64,000 bases of DNA. It comes from Nitrobacter sp. Nb-311A. GTDB taxonomy: Bacteria; Pseudomonadota; Alphaproteobacteria; Rhizobiales; Xanthobacteraceae. The notes under the pieces were generated by a model, which had not been told where the DNA came from, did no database searches, and saw only the letters and a list, made by a program, of their open reading frames with translations. Numbering within the stretch: position 1 is the stretch's first letter; the number at the start of each line of letters is the position of its first letter. The stretch covers positions 73,252-137,251 of the forward strand of contig NZ_CH672421.1 in the NCBI RefSeq assembly GCF_000152905.1, read 5' to 3'. This document shows positions 45,103-54,067 of the stretch, in pieces. The position numbers and the translations under genes were made by a program.

Positions 45103-45825
45103 ATGAAAGCTTCAGGATCCAGACCGCGAAAGACCGCTACTGCGAACTCCGCCAAAGGCCGACCTGCCGCAAGCAGGGCTGGTGCGGCGACCACCGCGCA
45201 GACCGGCGGGACAGCCGGGCCCCAGAACCGTGCAGCCCGCGCGGCGCAGCGGCGCGCGGCGATCGTCGCGGCGGGGCTTGATGAATTCACCGCGCGTGGT
45301 TTTGCCGCGACCCGTCTGGACGACGTGGCGAAGCGGGCGGGCGTTGCCAAGGGCACGATCTATCTGCACTTCAAGGACAAGGAGGCGCTGTTTCAGGAGC
45401 TTGTGCGCACCGCGCTGGTGCCGCTGATCGGAAATCTGATGACCACGCTTGCCGCTGGCGGATCGGTACGCGAGGTCCTCGAACGCTTCGCTGAGACTTT
45501 TGTGCGCGAGGTTGCCGGGACCAAGCGCGGCGATGTCGTTCGCTTGATCATGGCGGAGGGCGCGCGCTTTCCGTCGCTCGCCGACTTCTACTTTCGTGAA
45601 GTCGTTTCGCGCGGTCTTGCGGGCATGCGCGCGTTGATCGAGCACGGTATCGCGCGCGGAGAAATCCGCAATGAGCGTCTTGCCGACTTCCCCCAGATCG
45701 TCATTGCGCCCGCCATGGTCGCCGTGATGTGGCAGGGTTTGTTCGGCCGCCATGCGCCGCTCGACGCCGTTGCGATGCTGAAGGTTCATCTCGACCTGAT
45801 CTTCGGCGAACGGAGAGTTTCATGA
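45103..45825 (+). CDS. TetR-family transcriptional regulator
   Basis: A 240-aa repressor. After a basic, Ala/Thr/Gly-rich leader of about 45 residues comes the HTH: AAIVAAGLDEFTARGFAATR, LDDVAKRAGVAKGTIYLHFK, DKEALFQELV. The C-terminal ligand domain includes RLIMAEGARFPSLADFYF. ATG 45103 is chosen rather than 45073, which would place the start inside the palindromic operator. Its TGA overlaps the ATG of the HlyD gene, so it heads the efflux operon and is autoregulated. Confidence 0.9.
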   Translation: MKASGSRPRKTATANSAKGRPAASRAGAATTAQTGGTAGPQNRAARAAQRRAAIVAAGLDEFTARGFAATRLDDVAKRAGVAKGTIYLHFKDKEALFQELVRTALVPLIGNLMTTLAAGGSVREVLERFAETFVREVAGTKRGDVVRLIMAEGARFPSLADFYFREVVSRGLAGMRALIEHGIARGEIRNERLADFPQIVIAPAMVAVMWQGLFGRHAPLDAVAMLKVHLDLIFGERRVS

Positions 45826-46595
45826 CGGCGCTACGTATAGTCGCGCGTGTTGGCGCTGCGTTGGCACTAACGTGTCTCGTTGTCGGCTGCGGCCAGAAGC
45901 GGCCGCCCGGCTATCAGGGCTGGGTCGAGGCCGACATGATCTTTGTCAGCCCGGACGAGAGTGGCCGCGTCACCAAATTGAATGTGCGCGAGGGCGACGT
46001 TGTCGAAGTCGGCACGCCGCTCTATTCGGTAGATGATGAATTGCAGCAGGCTGATCTCAATCAGAACAAGGCGACGCTGGCGAACGCACAGCAGACTTAT
46101 GACCGTGCGGCCTCGCTGAGGAAAACCGGGGCCGGTACCCAGGCGACTCTGGACGCTGCCCTCTCGGCGTTGCGTGTCGCCGAGGCGCGGGTCAACACCT
46201 CGGAGACGCGGCTGTCGCGGCGCAAAGGTTTTGCGCCCGTCGCAGGCACCATCCAGCAGATCTATTTTCGCGAGGGCGAGATGACGCCGGCGCAACGGCC
46301 GGTGCTGTCGATTATGCCGCCGGGCAACATGAAGATTCGTTTTTTTGTGCCGGAACCCGATTTGCCGAAACTGAAAATCGGGCAGGAGGTCCGCGTCACC
46401 TGCGACAACTGCGCGCCCGACCTGACGGCAAGGATCTATTTCATCGCCACCCAGGCAGAATACACGCCGCCGGTGATCTACAGCCTCGAGGAGCGCAACA
46501 AGCTGGTGTTCCTGGTTCAGGCGCGACCCGACAGGCCGGACCGTCTCCGTGTCGGGCAGCCGGTCACTGTTGAACTCGACGCCGCGACGCACTGA
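45822..46595 (+). CDS. HlyD-family periplasmic adaptor (lipoprotein)
   Basis: A 257-aa membrane-fusion protein of a multidrug-type ABC exporter. MTALRIVARVGAALALTCLVVGC ends in a lipobox (LVVGC), so it should be lipid-anchored. The barrel/lipoyl parts are VEADMIFVSPDESGRVTKLNVREG, the helical hairpin KATLANAQQTYDRAASLRKTG, and RKGFAPVAGTIQQIYF. It starts in an ATGA overlap with tetR and is 10 bp before the ATPase gene. Substrate unknown. Confidence 0.88.
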   Translation: MTALRIVARVGAALALTCLVVGCGQKRPPGYQGWVEADMIFVSPDESGRVTKLNVREGDVVEVGTPLYSVDDELQQADLNQNKATLANAQQTYDRAASLRKTGAGTQATLDAALSALRVAEARVNTSETRLSRRKGFAPVAGTIQQIYFREGEMTPAQRPVLSIMPPGNMKIRFFVPEPDLPKLKIGQEVRVTCDNCAPDLTARIYFIATQAEYTPPVIYSLEERNKLVFLVQARPDRPDRLRVGQPVTVELDAATH

Positions 46596-46605
46596 GGGCC
46601 GTGCC

Positions 46606-47550
46606 ATGAGTCAGACAGCCATAAATGCAGCCGACATCGCGATCGAGGTCTCCGGCCTGTCGAAGTCGTTCAACGGTCGCGAGGTCGTGCACGATTTGTC
46701 CATGACGGTGAGGCGCGGAATGATCTACGGATTCCTCGGCCCCAACGGTTCAGGCAAGACCACCACCATCCGTATGCTTTGCGGACTGCTGACGCCGGAC
46801 AGCGGCGAGGGCACCTGCCTCGGCTATGACATCCGCCGCGACGCCGACAAGATCAAGCGCCGGGTTGGCTATATGACCCAGCGGTTCAGCCTGTACCAGG
46901 ATCTGTCGGTGCGGGAGAACCTGGAATTTGTCGCACGGCTCTACGGCATGCGCGGTGCGCCCCGTGCGGCGCGGGCCATGATCGAGCGGATCGGTCTTAA
47001 CGGTCGCGAGGAGCAGCTTGCGGGTGAATTGTCCGGCGGCTGGAAGCAGCGCCTTGCGCTCGGCGCTTGCACACTTCCGAACCCGCAGCTTCTATTGCTC
47101 GACGAGCCGACCGCCGGTGTCGATCCAAAGGCGCGGCGCGAATTCTGGAACGAGATTCATGCGCTGGCCGCGGAAGGGCTGACGGTGCTGGTCTCGACGC
47201 ACTACATGGACGAGGCTGAACGCTGTCACGAGATCGCCTATATTGCCTACGGCCATTTGCTTGCGCATGGCACCGTAGATGAAGTGATCGCGCAATCGGC
47301 GCTGACTACCTACACGGTCACGGGCGGCGACCTCAATAGGTTGTCGGCCGAGCTGGCGGACAAGCCGGGCATCGACATGGCTGCGCCGTTCGGCACAAGT
47401 TTGCATGTCTCCGGCCGTGACAAGGCTGCGCTCGAACAGACGATCGCGGCCTTTCGCAGCCGCAGCGATCTGCATTGGCAGCAGAGCGAGCCATCGCTGG
47501 AAGACGTGTTTATCGAACTGATGAGCCGCTCGAAGGACAACTTCCAATGA
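46606..47550 (+). CDS. ABC exporter ATPase (YbhF/DrrA-like)
   Basis: A 314-aa ATPase. Walker A GPNGSGKTTTIRM, signature LSGGWKQRLALGACTL and Walker B LLLLDEPTAGVDPKARREFWNEI; the C-terminal extension beyond about 230 residues (VDEVIAQSALTTYTVTG) is seen in drug-exporter ATPases. ATG 46606 starts at a proper point; a longer reading from 46549 runs into the preceding gene. Overlaps the permease by 4 bp. Confidence 0.92.
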   Translation: MSQTAINAADIAIEVSGLSKSFNGREVVHDLSMTVRRGMIYGFLGPNGSGKTTTIRMLCGLLTPDSGEGTCLGYDIRRDADKIKRRVGYMTQRFSLYQDLSVRENLEFVARLYGMRGAPRAARAMIERIGLNGREEQLAGELSGGWKQRLALGACTLPNPQLLLLDEPTAGVDPKARREFWNEIHALAAEGLTVLVSTHYMDEAERCHEIAYIAYGHLLAHGTVDEVIAQSALTTYTVTGGDLNRLSAELADKPGIDMAAPFGTSLHVSGRDKAALEQTIAAFRSRSDLHWQQSEPSLEDVFIELMSRSKDNFQ

Positions 47551-48704
47551 GTGCCGCGCACGACCATTCTGGCGGAAGGGAAATGTCGTTCGGTTTCTGG
47601 CGGCGCAGCTACGCCATGCTGGTCAAGGAATTCATCCAGCTTCGGCGCGACCGTGTCTCGTTCGCGATGATTGTGATGATTCCGGTGATGCAGCTCCTGC
47701 TGTTCGGCTATGCCATCAACACCACGCCGCGTCATCTGCCGACGGCTGTCCTGTTGCAGGAGGATAGCGATCTTGCTCGCTCGATTTTGAAAGCATTGGA
47801 GAACACCGCCTATTTCCGTTTCACGCAGGAGGTGCACGACGTTGATACCTTCGACAATCTCTTGAAGTCCGGCACGGTGCTGTTCGGTGTCGAGATTCCG
47901 CGCGGTTTCGAGCGAGGGGTGCGGCGTGGTGATCGTCCGGCGCTGCTGGTTGCCGCTGATGCCACCGATCCCGTCGCCGCCGGCTCCGCATTGAGCGCAC
48001 TCGGTCCGATCGTACAGACCGCGCTTTCGCACGATCTTCATATTGGAGATCCATCCGATCCGCCATTCGAAATCCGGGCGCATGCGCGCTACAATCCAGC
48101 GGCGTCCTCGCGGCTGAACATCGTGCCGGGACTCGTCGGGACCATCCTCACCATGACGATGCTGATCTTCACCGCCTTGTCGGTCACGCGCGAGATCGAA
48201 CGAGGCACCATGGAGAGTTTGCTGTCGATGCCGATCACACCGGTCGAGGTGATGATCGGAAAGATCCTGCCCTACGTGCTGGTAGGATTTATCCAGGCTG
48301 CCCTGATCATCGGTATAGGCGTGCTGCTGTTTGGCGTTCCCATCGAGGGAAGCCTGACGCTGCTGGCGTTGCTCTCGACGCTGTTCATCACGACAAATCT
48401 CGCCGTCGGATACACATTCTCGACCATCGTGCAGAATCAGCTCCAGGCCATGCAGATGTCGATGATGTTCTTCCTGCCAAGCATCCTGTTGTCTGGTTTC
48501 ATGTTTCCATTCGCTGGCATGCCCGTGTGGGCGCAGCGTATCGGGGAATGCCTGCCATTGACGCACTACGTCAGGATTGTCCGCGCCATTATGCTGAAGG
48601 GCGCGACGCTGCAAAATCTGAAGTACGACACACTCGCGTTGGTGGCGCTGATGCTGGTGGCCATGGCGATCGCGGTGACGCGATTCCGCCGCACGCTGGA
48701 TTAG
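47547..48704 (+). CDS. ABC exporter permease (YbhS/YhhJ-like, ABC2)
   Basis: An inner-membrane permease of 385 aa with an N-terminal helix, a large periplasmic loop and a C-terminal cluster of helices typical of ABC-2 exporters: SFGFWRRSYAMLVKEFIQLRRDRVSFAMI at the start, then LNIVPGLVGTILTMTMLIFTAL, EIERGTMESLLSMPITPVEVMIGK and MFFLPSILLSGFMFPFAGMP. It follows the ATPase with an ATGA overlap. Only one permease is present, so it probably acts as a homodimer. Confidence 0.9.
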   Translation: MSAAHDHSGGREMSFGFWRRSYAMLVKEFIQLRRDRVSFAMIVMIPVMQLLLFGYAINTTPRHLPTAVLLQEDSDLARSILKALENTAYFRFTQEVHDVDTFDNLLKSGTVLFGVEIPRGFERGVRRGDRPALLVAADATDPVAAGSALSALGPIVQTALSHDLHIGDPSDPPFEIRAHARYNPAASSRLNIVPGLVGTILTMTMLIFTALSVTREIERGTMESLLSMPITPVEVMIGKILPYVLVGFIQAALIIGIGVLLFGVPIEGSLTLLALLSTLFITTNLAVGYTFSTIVQNQLQAMQMSMMFFLPSILLSGFMFPFAGMPVWAQRIGECLPLTHYVRIVRAIMLKGATLQNLKYDTLALVALMLVAMAIAVTRFRRTLD

Positions 48705-48727
48705 TCGGGGCTGGATGTTCAGTCCCG

Positions 48728-48829
48728 GAGCGTTTTCGAGCGAAATGGATGCCGGTTCGCGTGAAGAAAACGCGTCAGATCAAAATTACGGAGCTTCGCT
48801 TCTAATTCCACCAGATGCGGAAAGGCTCG
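48728..48829. repeat. Family B palindromic repeat
   Basis: Has the gagcgttttcgagcgaaatgg, gttcgcgtgaagaaaacgcg and ttcgcttctaattc ... gcggaaaggctc blocks in the plus orientation, just after the permease gene and before the broken bcsS gene. Confidence 0.85.
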
Positions 48830-48837
48830 AGAGAACA

Positions 48838-49576
48838 TTACTTTCGAAACAGAGCGCTGATACGCCCGTAGATTCCGCTGCGGTCGAAACTGTCTTGCAC
48901 CAAGCCGACGCCGGCCGACCACTCCAGCGCCTCCGTCTTGAAGCCCGTAAGATGCGCGCCGATCCGGTATTGGGTGCTGAACCGATCGGTGGATGCGGAG
49001 ACTTCGGGGCCGATCCAGAACCGGTCGAACAAGCGCCAACCGGCCGCGGCGCGGGCGCTATACACCGAGTTGATTGTGGTGAGCGCAGCGGCGGCGGCTA
49101 CCATCATGGTGGGCGCGGGCTCCCACCATAGCTCGCTCGCTAACTGGACACCGAGGCGGCTTCCGCTCAGCTTGCCGATTTGAACGTCGGGTTTGAACCC
49201 GCGAATTTCGAGAGTTGGACCGGCAAACATCCTGACCTCGAGGTCTCCGCGCTTGATCCGCCAGCCGGGCAGGGCGGAGGTGCGGAAGATGTTGGTGGTG
49301 AAGCGCCGGGTCGCAGTACAGTTCAAGGTTGTCTGACATGAACAGACGAACGAGAAAGCCATCCTTGTTCAGGTCACCTTGCGGCGCCAACAGCAACCCG
49401 TCGTAGCCGGCCAGTCCGTTGCGCCAGATATCAATGCCGCTGAAAAACAGGAATCGCTCGGGTTTGGAACCGCCGATGAGATTGTCGGTCAGCGGCGGAC
49501 CGGTTACCGTTGGCTGGGCCACTGACTGACCCATGGTCGCCCACGCCAGCAAGGCGGCCATGCAAACTGCGCGCAC
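48838..49576 (-). pseudogene. bcsS: Frameshifted cellulose biosynthesis protein BcsS
   Basis: Two minus-strand readings in different frames together cover one BcsS-like protein. The upstream part has a signal peptide (VCMAALLAWATMGQSVAQ) and FLFFSGIDIWRNGLAGYDGL with PQGDLNKDGFLVRLF. The downstream part continues ATRRFTTNIFRTSALPGWRI and RMFAGPTLEIRGFKPDVQIG to a C-terminal VGLVQDSFDRSGIYGRISAL. The switch falls near 49311-49330. A frameshift breaks the gene, or it is a base error. The start is estimated (GTG 49576 or ATG 49561). No bcs genes lie near, so it is an orphan. Confidence 0.75.
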
Positions 49577-49717
49577 GCTCCCCAACGTAGCCGAGCCCCC
49601 ACAAGCCCAAACGCCAATACGTACAACTACTGATAGCAGGCGGCCGCGAGGGCGCGTAAGGGAACAATGAGGGAACCTCCCCAGGAGACCGAGAGGGTGC
49701 GCCTCCCTCACATCTGA

Positions 49718-49827
49718 CCGCGCGGACATCGGCCAGCAGTTCGAGGCCCGCCTGTTCCAACTCGTCGAGCACGGCTCTGGCTGGCGTCTGCTCGTATCCG
49801 ATGGTGAAGAGGGTTTCCCGCCGCCAT
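49718..49827 (-). pseudogene. 5' remnant of a DUF488 gene
   Basis: Minus strand: the family opening TLFTIGYEQTPARAVLDEL, then EQAGLELLADVRAV, is followed by unrelated residues, so the rest is lost. Also, the ATG at 49827 is out of frame with this block: an extra G near 49818 makes a second lesion (atggcggcgg then gaaacc). The gene lies directly after the DUF72 gene, where DUF488 genes often sit. A deletion joining it to the bcsS upstream region is likely. Confidence 0.7.
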
Positions 49828-49841
49828 ATTCTGTCCTCCCG

Positions 49842-50645
49842 TCACTTCACTCGCGCGATAAGCTCCATCGCGCCGGCAGGCGCATGCACCTTGCCTTCGT
49901 GGATCATGTAGGCGAATACGTCGCGCGGCACTTTCTTCGGCTGGGCCCCGTCCACGCGCGGCAGATCATCGGGCTCGTCTCCTGTAGCCCAGCATTGAAA
50001 ACGTTTCGCCCAGGCATCGAGCTGCTTCGGAGGATAGCAGGTCTTGATCTCGTCGCTGCCCTTTTGCAGGCGAGCATAGACGAAATCCGCCGCGATATCG
50101 GCGATCGCCGGATACTTGCCGTGTTCGGCGAATACGACCGGCACCTGGAATTGCCGCAGCAGCGAAATGAACGCGGGCGTGCAGAAGCTGTGGTGGCGAA
50201 CCTCGACCGCATGCCGTAGCGCGCGTCCCTCCAGCTTTCGTGGCAAGAGTTCGAGGAACTTGCCGAAATCGGCTTCGTCGAAAGCCTTGGTCGGCGCGAA
50301 CTGCCACAGCACCGGTCCAAGGCGGTCGCCTAGTTCCAGCACCCCCGAGTCATAGAAGCGTTTCACCGAATCGCCGGCCTCGGCGAGCCCCCGGCGATTG
50401 GTGGCGAAGCGCGGCCCTTTTAGCGAGAACACAAATCCATCCGGCACTTCGCGCGCCCATTTGCGGAAGCTTTCTGGCTTCTGCGATCCATAATAGGTGC
50501 CGTTGATCTCGATCGAGGTGAGCTTGGAGGCGGCGTATGCCAGTTCCTTGGCATGCGCCAGTTTGTCCGGGTAGAAAATGCCGCGCCAAGGCGGGAAGGT
50601 CCAGCCGCCGATTCCGATGTAGATATTGCCTGATCTGCAAGCCAT
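49842..50645 (-). CDS. DUF72 (YecE-like) protein
   Basis: A 267-aa soluble TIM-barrel-like protein of unknown function. It opens IYIGIGGWTFPPWRGIFYP and carries EINGTYYGSQKPESFRKWA, VFSLKGPRFATN, LGPVLWQFAPTKAFD, AVEVRHHSFCTP and VFAEHGKYPAIA; these match DUF72. It is intact, while the downstream DUF488 partner is a stub. A DNA-repair link is discussed for the family, but not proven. Confidence 0.9.
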   Translation of the reverse strand: MACRSGNIYIGIGGWTFPPWRGIFYPDKLAHAKELAYAASKLTSIEINGTYYGSQKPESFRKWAREVPDGFVFSLKGPRFATNRRGLAEAGDSVKRFYDSGVLELGDRLGPVLWQFAPTKAFDEADFGKFLELLPRKLEGRALRHAVEVRHHSFCTPAFISLLRQFQVPVVFAEHGKYPAIADIAADFVYARLQKGSDEIKTCYPPKQLDAWAKRFQCWATGDEPDDLPRVDGAQPKKVPRDVFAYMIHEGKVHAPAGAMELIARVK

Positions 50646-50917
50646 ATTTGGACCTGCCTCTTGCGGATGTTCCGACCGTACCTACCTAAACGCTAACGGC
50701 GATGTCGAAGCCCGCTCCATCGCCGGGACGACCACGGGATGACTGGGCTGCGCCGGATGTACGCGCGCTCCGTTGTTCGTGGTCGTTGGCCCTTGGTCTG
50801 TTTCAGGCATTTTCCGACTTTATAACAGGAATTTCCGGCTCGCGGCCTGTTTGGGGCTGGATACCTTGATGCCGGTCATCTTGGCATCGGCGGTTGCCAC
50901 GGATATATGCTGGCGCC
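50646..50917. other. Intergenic region before GT2-GtrA gene
   Basis: About 270 bp. A small repeat-like segment with ccatcgccgggacgacc occurs near 50717-50735. No gene or RNA was recognised. Confidence 0.4.
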
Positions 50918-52048
50918 ATGAATGAAGCCCTGAGACCGGAGCCGGTCGAGCTATCAATCGGTATGCCGCGCCAGCTTTCGGTCGTCGTGCCTACCTTCAA
51001 CGAGCGCGACAACGTGGTTGCGCTGTACCGGAAACTGTCCGTTGCGCTGAAGGATATCGCGTGGGAGGTCATCTATGTCGATGATAACTCCCCCGACGGG
51101 ACTTCGGATGTGGTGCGCGAACTGGCTGCGGTTGATCCGCGCGTCCGCTGCATCAGACGCGTCGGCCGTCGTGGACTGTCCGGCGCGTGCATCGAGGGAA
51201 TCCTGGCATCGAGCGCGCCGTGCGCCGCGGTGATGGATGCCGACCTTCAGCACGATGAAACCCGGCTGCCAGCCATGCTCGCGCTGCTGGAAAACAACGC
51301 CGCCGATCTCGTCGTCGGTAGCCGCTACATCGAGGGCGGCAGCGCCGACAGCTTCGACAAGCAGCGCGCGGGCTTCAGCATGCTGGCAACCTCGGTCGCG
51401 AAGAACCTGCTGCGCATCGAAATCGCCGATCCCATGAGCGGCTTCTTCATGATCCGCCGCGACCGTTTCGAACGGCTCGCGCCCGAGCTTTCGACTCAGG
51501 GCTTCAAGATCCTGCTTGATGTGGTCGCGACCGCGCGCGGCGCATTGCGGATCACGGAAATCCCCTACACGTTCGGTTCCCGGCTGCACGGCGAGAGCAA
51601 GCTGGATTCGATGGTCGCACTGGACTTCCTGGGACTTGTGCTGGCGAAGCTGACCCATGATGCGGTGTCACTGCGCTTCCTGCTGTTCGCGCTGGTTGGT
51701 TCGGTCGGCGTCGTCGTGCATTTCGCCGGCCTGTTCGTGGCGCTCGAAGTGTTGCGATGGCCGTTTCCGCACTCGCAGGCTTTCGGTGCGATCCTGGCGA
51801 TGACCAGCAATTTCCTGCTCAACAATTTACTCACCTATCGCGACCAGCGCCTGAAAGGACTCGGCATTCTTCGCGGTCTTCTGGTTTTCTATATTGTGTG
51901 CAGCGTCGGCCTGCTCGCCAATGTCGGCGTCGCGTTCTCCGTCTACGATCAGAAGCCGATCTGGTGGCTGGCGGGCGCGGCCGGCGCGCTGATGGGCGTG
52001 GTTTGGAATTACGCGGTGTCCAGCCTGTTCGTGTGGCGCAGGCGATAG
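50918..52048 (+). CDS. GT2 dolichol-phosphate-mannose-synthase-like protein with GtrA domain
   Basis: A 376-aa membrane protein. N-terminal GT2 domain: SVVVPTFNERDNV, VDDNSPDGTSDVV, MDADLQHDETRLP and DLVVGSRYIEGG, which are Dpm1/polyprenyl-phosphate sugar transferase marks. C-terminal GtrA domain of about four helices: FLLFALVGSVGVVVHFAGLF, AILAMTSNFLLNNLLTYRDQ and VFYIVCSVGLLANVGVAFSV. It likely loads a sugar on a polyprenyl phosphate and flips or presents it. ATG 50918 is chosen over 50894. It is 7 bp before the GT39 gene, so the two are an operon for lipid-linked sugar use. Confidence 0.9.
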   Translation: MNEALRPEPVELSIGMPRQLSVVVPTFNERDNVVALYRKLSVALKDIAWEVIYVDDNSPDGTSDVVRELAAVDPRVRCIRRVGRRGLSGACIEGILASSAPCAAVMDADLQHDETRLPAMLALLENNAADLVVGSRYIEGGSADSFDKQRAGFSMLATSVAKNLLRIEIADPMSGFFMIRRDRFERLAPELSTQGFKILLDVVATARGALRITEIPYTFGSRLHGESKLDSMVALDFLGLVLAKLTHDAVSLRFLLFALVGSVGVVVHFAGLFVALEVLRWPFPHSQAFGAILAMTSNFLLNNLLTYRDQRLKGLGILRGLLVFYIVCSVGLLANVGVAFSVYDQKPIWWLAGAAGALMGVVWNYAVSSLFVWRRR

Positions 52049-52055
52049 CACGGCG

Positions 52056-53552
52056 ATGCGTCTGACCGAGACGTGGTCCGTCCGCGCCGTTGTTCTCATA
52101 GTCCTTGCGCTGGTGGCGGTGCGGCTGATTTGCGCAGCCTTCACTCCGCTGACGTTCGACGAAGCCTATTATTGGACGTGGTCGAAGTATCTGGCCGGCG
52201 GCTATTACGATCATCCGCCGCTGGTGGCGGTCGTGATCCGCCTCGGCACCATGATCGCGGGTGATACGGAATTCGGCGTGCGGCTGGTGTCGATCCTGCT
52301 GGCGCTGCCCATGAGCTTCGCGATCTACCGCACGACAATGCTGCTGTTCGACAACGCAAGGGCGGCAGCCTCGGCAACCGTTTTTCTCAACGTCACGCTG
52401 ATGGTCGCAGCCGGCACCGTGATCGTCACGCCGGACGCGCCGCTGATGGCGGCATCGAGTTTCGTGCTGCTGTGTCTCGCGATACTGCTGGCGAGCGGGG
52501 GCGGGGCCTGGTGGCTCGCGGTGGGCGCTGCGGTCGGGGCGGCGCTGCTGTCGAAATACACCGCATTGTTCTTCGGTCCGGTGATCCTGATCTGGCTGCT
52601 CGCCGTACCTGAGCTGCGGCGCTGGCTGCGGACGCCGTGGCCTTATCTCGGCGGGCTGGTGGCGCTGGCGATCTTCTCGCCCGTGATCATCTGGAACGCC
52701 GAACACCATTGGGTATCTTTCGCCAAGCAGTTCGGCCGCGCCCGCGTGGATCAGTTCACCCTTCGCTATATCGTCGAACTGATCCCGACCCAGATCGTCT
52801 TCGCGACGCCGCCGGTATTTGCGCTCGCCGCGATGGGGTTGTTTGCATTGTCCAAGCGCGGCGAGGGCGCGCGCGCCGCGCGCGTGCTGATTAATGCGAC
52901 GGTGTGGACGTTGACGATCTATTTCGTCTGGCATTCGCTGCATGGCCGCGTGGAGGCCAACTGGTTTGGGCCGATCTATCCGGCGCTCGCGATCGCGGCG
53001 GCGGTCGCTTCCGACGTCGCGCGCTGGCAGCCACGCGGCCGGAATTTCGCCGATGCTTGCCGCCGCTGGGCGCTGCCGGTAGGCATCGGCATGTTCGTGG
53101 CGTTGGTGGTGCAGGTGAACACCGGTGTTCTCTCAGGCTATCGGCGCGATGCCTCGGTGCGCAGCGTCGGTGTCGGCGTGCGCGATCTCGCCGCCGGGAT
53201 CGAAGCGTTGCGCGTGAAAAGCGGCGCGCGCTGCGTGCTTGCTCAAGGGTATGGCGTGACGAGCTGGCTTCGGTTCTACCTGCCGAAGGGAACTTGCGTG
53301 GCGCAGTATTTTGAGCGCATTCGCTGGATCAACGCGCCGCCTCCGGACGCGGACCAACTCGCCGGCAGGATGCTTTATGTCGATGACCGGTCGGACAACT
53401 GGCCGCCGGTCTCGCAGTTGTTCAATCACGTTGAGAACGTCGCGACGCTCGAGCGCAAGCGTGGGCCTCTGACGATCGAGACCTTCGCGATCAATGTGGT
53501 GGCGGAGCCTTCGGGCGATGTGCTCGCACCGCTGCCGGTGGAGTTGAGGTAG
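52056..53552 (+). CDS. GT39/ArnT-like membrane glycosyltransferase
   Basis: A 498-aa multi-pass protein of the PMT/ArnT class that uses polyprenyl-phosphate sugars. FTPLTFDEAYYWTWSKYLAG includes the DE motif near residue 36, and GGYYDHPPLVAVVIRLG the HPP motif; about ten helices follow. The C-terminal periplasmic part is large. It follows the GT2-GtrA gene by 7 bp, suggesting that the first makes and the second spends the lipid-linked sugar. The acceptor is unknown. Confidence 0.9.
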   Translation: MRLTETWSVRAVVLIVLALVAVRLICAAFTPLTFDEAYYWTWSKYLAGGYYDHPPLVAVVIRLGTMIAGDTEFGVRLVSILLALPMSFAIYRTTMLLFDNARAAASATVFLNVTLMVAAGTVIVTPDAPLMAASSFVLLCLAILLASGGGAWWLAVGAAVGAALLSKYTALFFGPVILIWLLAVPELRRWLRTPWPYLGGLVALAIFSPVIIWNAEHHWVSFAKQFGRARVDQFTLRYIVELIPTQIVFATPPVFALAAMGLFALSKRGEGARAARVLINATVWTLTIYFVWHSLHGRVEANWFGPIYPALAIAAAVASDVARWQPRGRNFADACRRWALPVGIGMFVALVVQVNTGVLSGYRRDASVRSVGVGVRDLAAGIEALRVKSGARCVLAQGYGVTSWLRFYLPKGTCVAQYFERIRWINAPPPDADQLAGRMLYVDDRSDNWPPVSQLFNHVENVATLERKRGPLTIETFAINVVAEPSGDVLAPLPVELR

Positions 53553-53614
53553 CGCAAGTATTTTCGGACATACAGAACGCACTGTTCTTGGGACTTGCAG
53601 GATGAACAAAAACG

Positions 53615-53632
53615 TTCTACCTATAGGTAGAA
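53615..53632. promoter_or_regulatory. 18-bp palindromic operator of toxin-antitoxin operon
   Basis: ttctacctataggtagaa is perfectly palindromic. It lies 22 bp before the antitoxin start, right before a gaagggaag ribosome site. Autoregulation by the antitoxin or the complex, as in VapBC systems, is expected. Confidence 0.75.
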
Positions 53633-53653
53633 ACTATTTGAAGGGAAGGCCCT

Positions 53654-54067
53654 ATGTCGAAGTACGATCGTCTGGGCGACTTTTTGAGAAGCCAGGACCA
53701 TGAGCGTGTGCCGATGTCGTTTGCGGAGGTCGAGCGGATCACGCAAACTAAATTACCCGCGTCGGCGCACAAGCACCGACCGTGGTGGAGCAACAACCCG
53801 ACCAACAGTGTACTGACGCGGGTTTGGCTTGAGGCTGGTTTCGAGAGCGAGCAGGTCGACATGGCAGGGCAGAAGCTTGTTTTCCGTCGCAAGGGGGAAG
53901 GTGACAGGCGATCATCCGGGCAACCGCAGCCTTCCGCTTCAGCATCGCTGCACCCGATACATCCGGCCTACGGTGCGATGAAAGGTATGGTGCGGATCGT
54001 GCCGGGTACGGATATTGCGGCACCCGCCGATCCCGAGTGGAGCAAGTCTACGGATGGTCGCCGCTGA
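53654..54067 (+). CDS. Antitoxin-like protein, DUF7662-type N-terminus with VapB-like tail
   Basis: A 137-aa protein upstream of a VapC toxin. N-terminal part: MSKYDRLGDFLRSQDHERVP, MSFAEVERITQTKLPASA, then RPWWSNNPTNSVLTRVWLEA, the pattern of the DUF7662 domain seen in restriction- or toxin-linked proteins. C-terminal tail: GAMKGMVRIVPGTDI, then PADPEWSK, the kind of short tail that VapB antitoxins use to lie in the VapC groove. So it looks chimeric: a DNA-binding or unknown head joined to a VapC-neutralising tail. Stop overlaps the toxin ATG (TGATG). Confidence 0.75.
   Translation: MSKYDRLGDFLRSQDHERVPMSFAEVERITQTKLPASAHKHRPWWSNNPTNSVLTRVWLEAGFESEQVDMAGQKLVFRRKGEGDRRSSGQPQPSASASLHPIHPAYGAMKGMVRIVPGTDIAAPADPEWSKSTDGRR

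Noticed and set aside
47310..48614. 434-codon minus-strand ORF opposite the ABC permease
   Set aside because: No family motif; the plus strand holds a clear ABC-2 permease and ATPase.
51831..52943. 370-codon minus-strand ORF opposite the glycosyltransferase genes
   Set aside because: His-, Arg- and Gln-rich shadow of GT2-GtrA and GT39.
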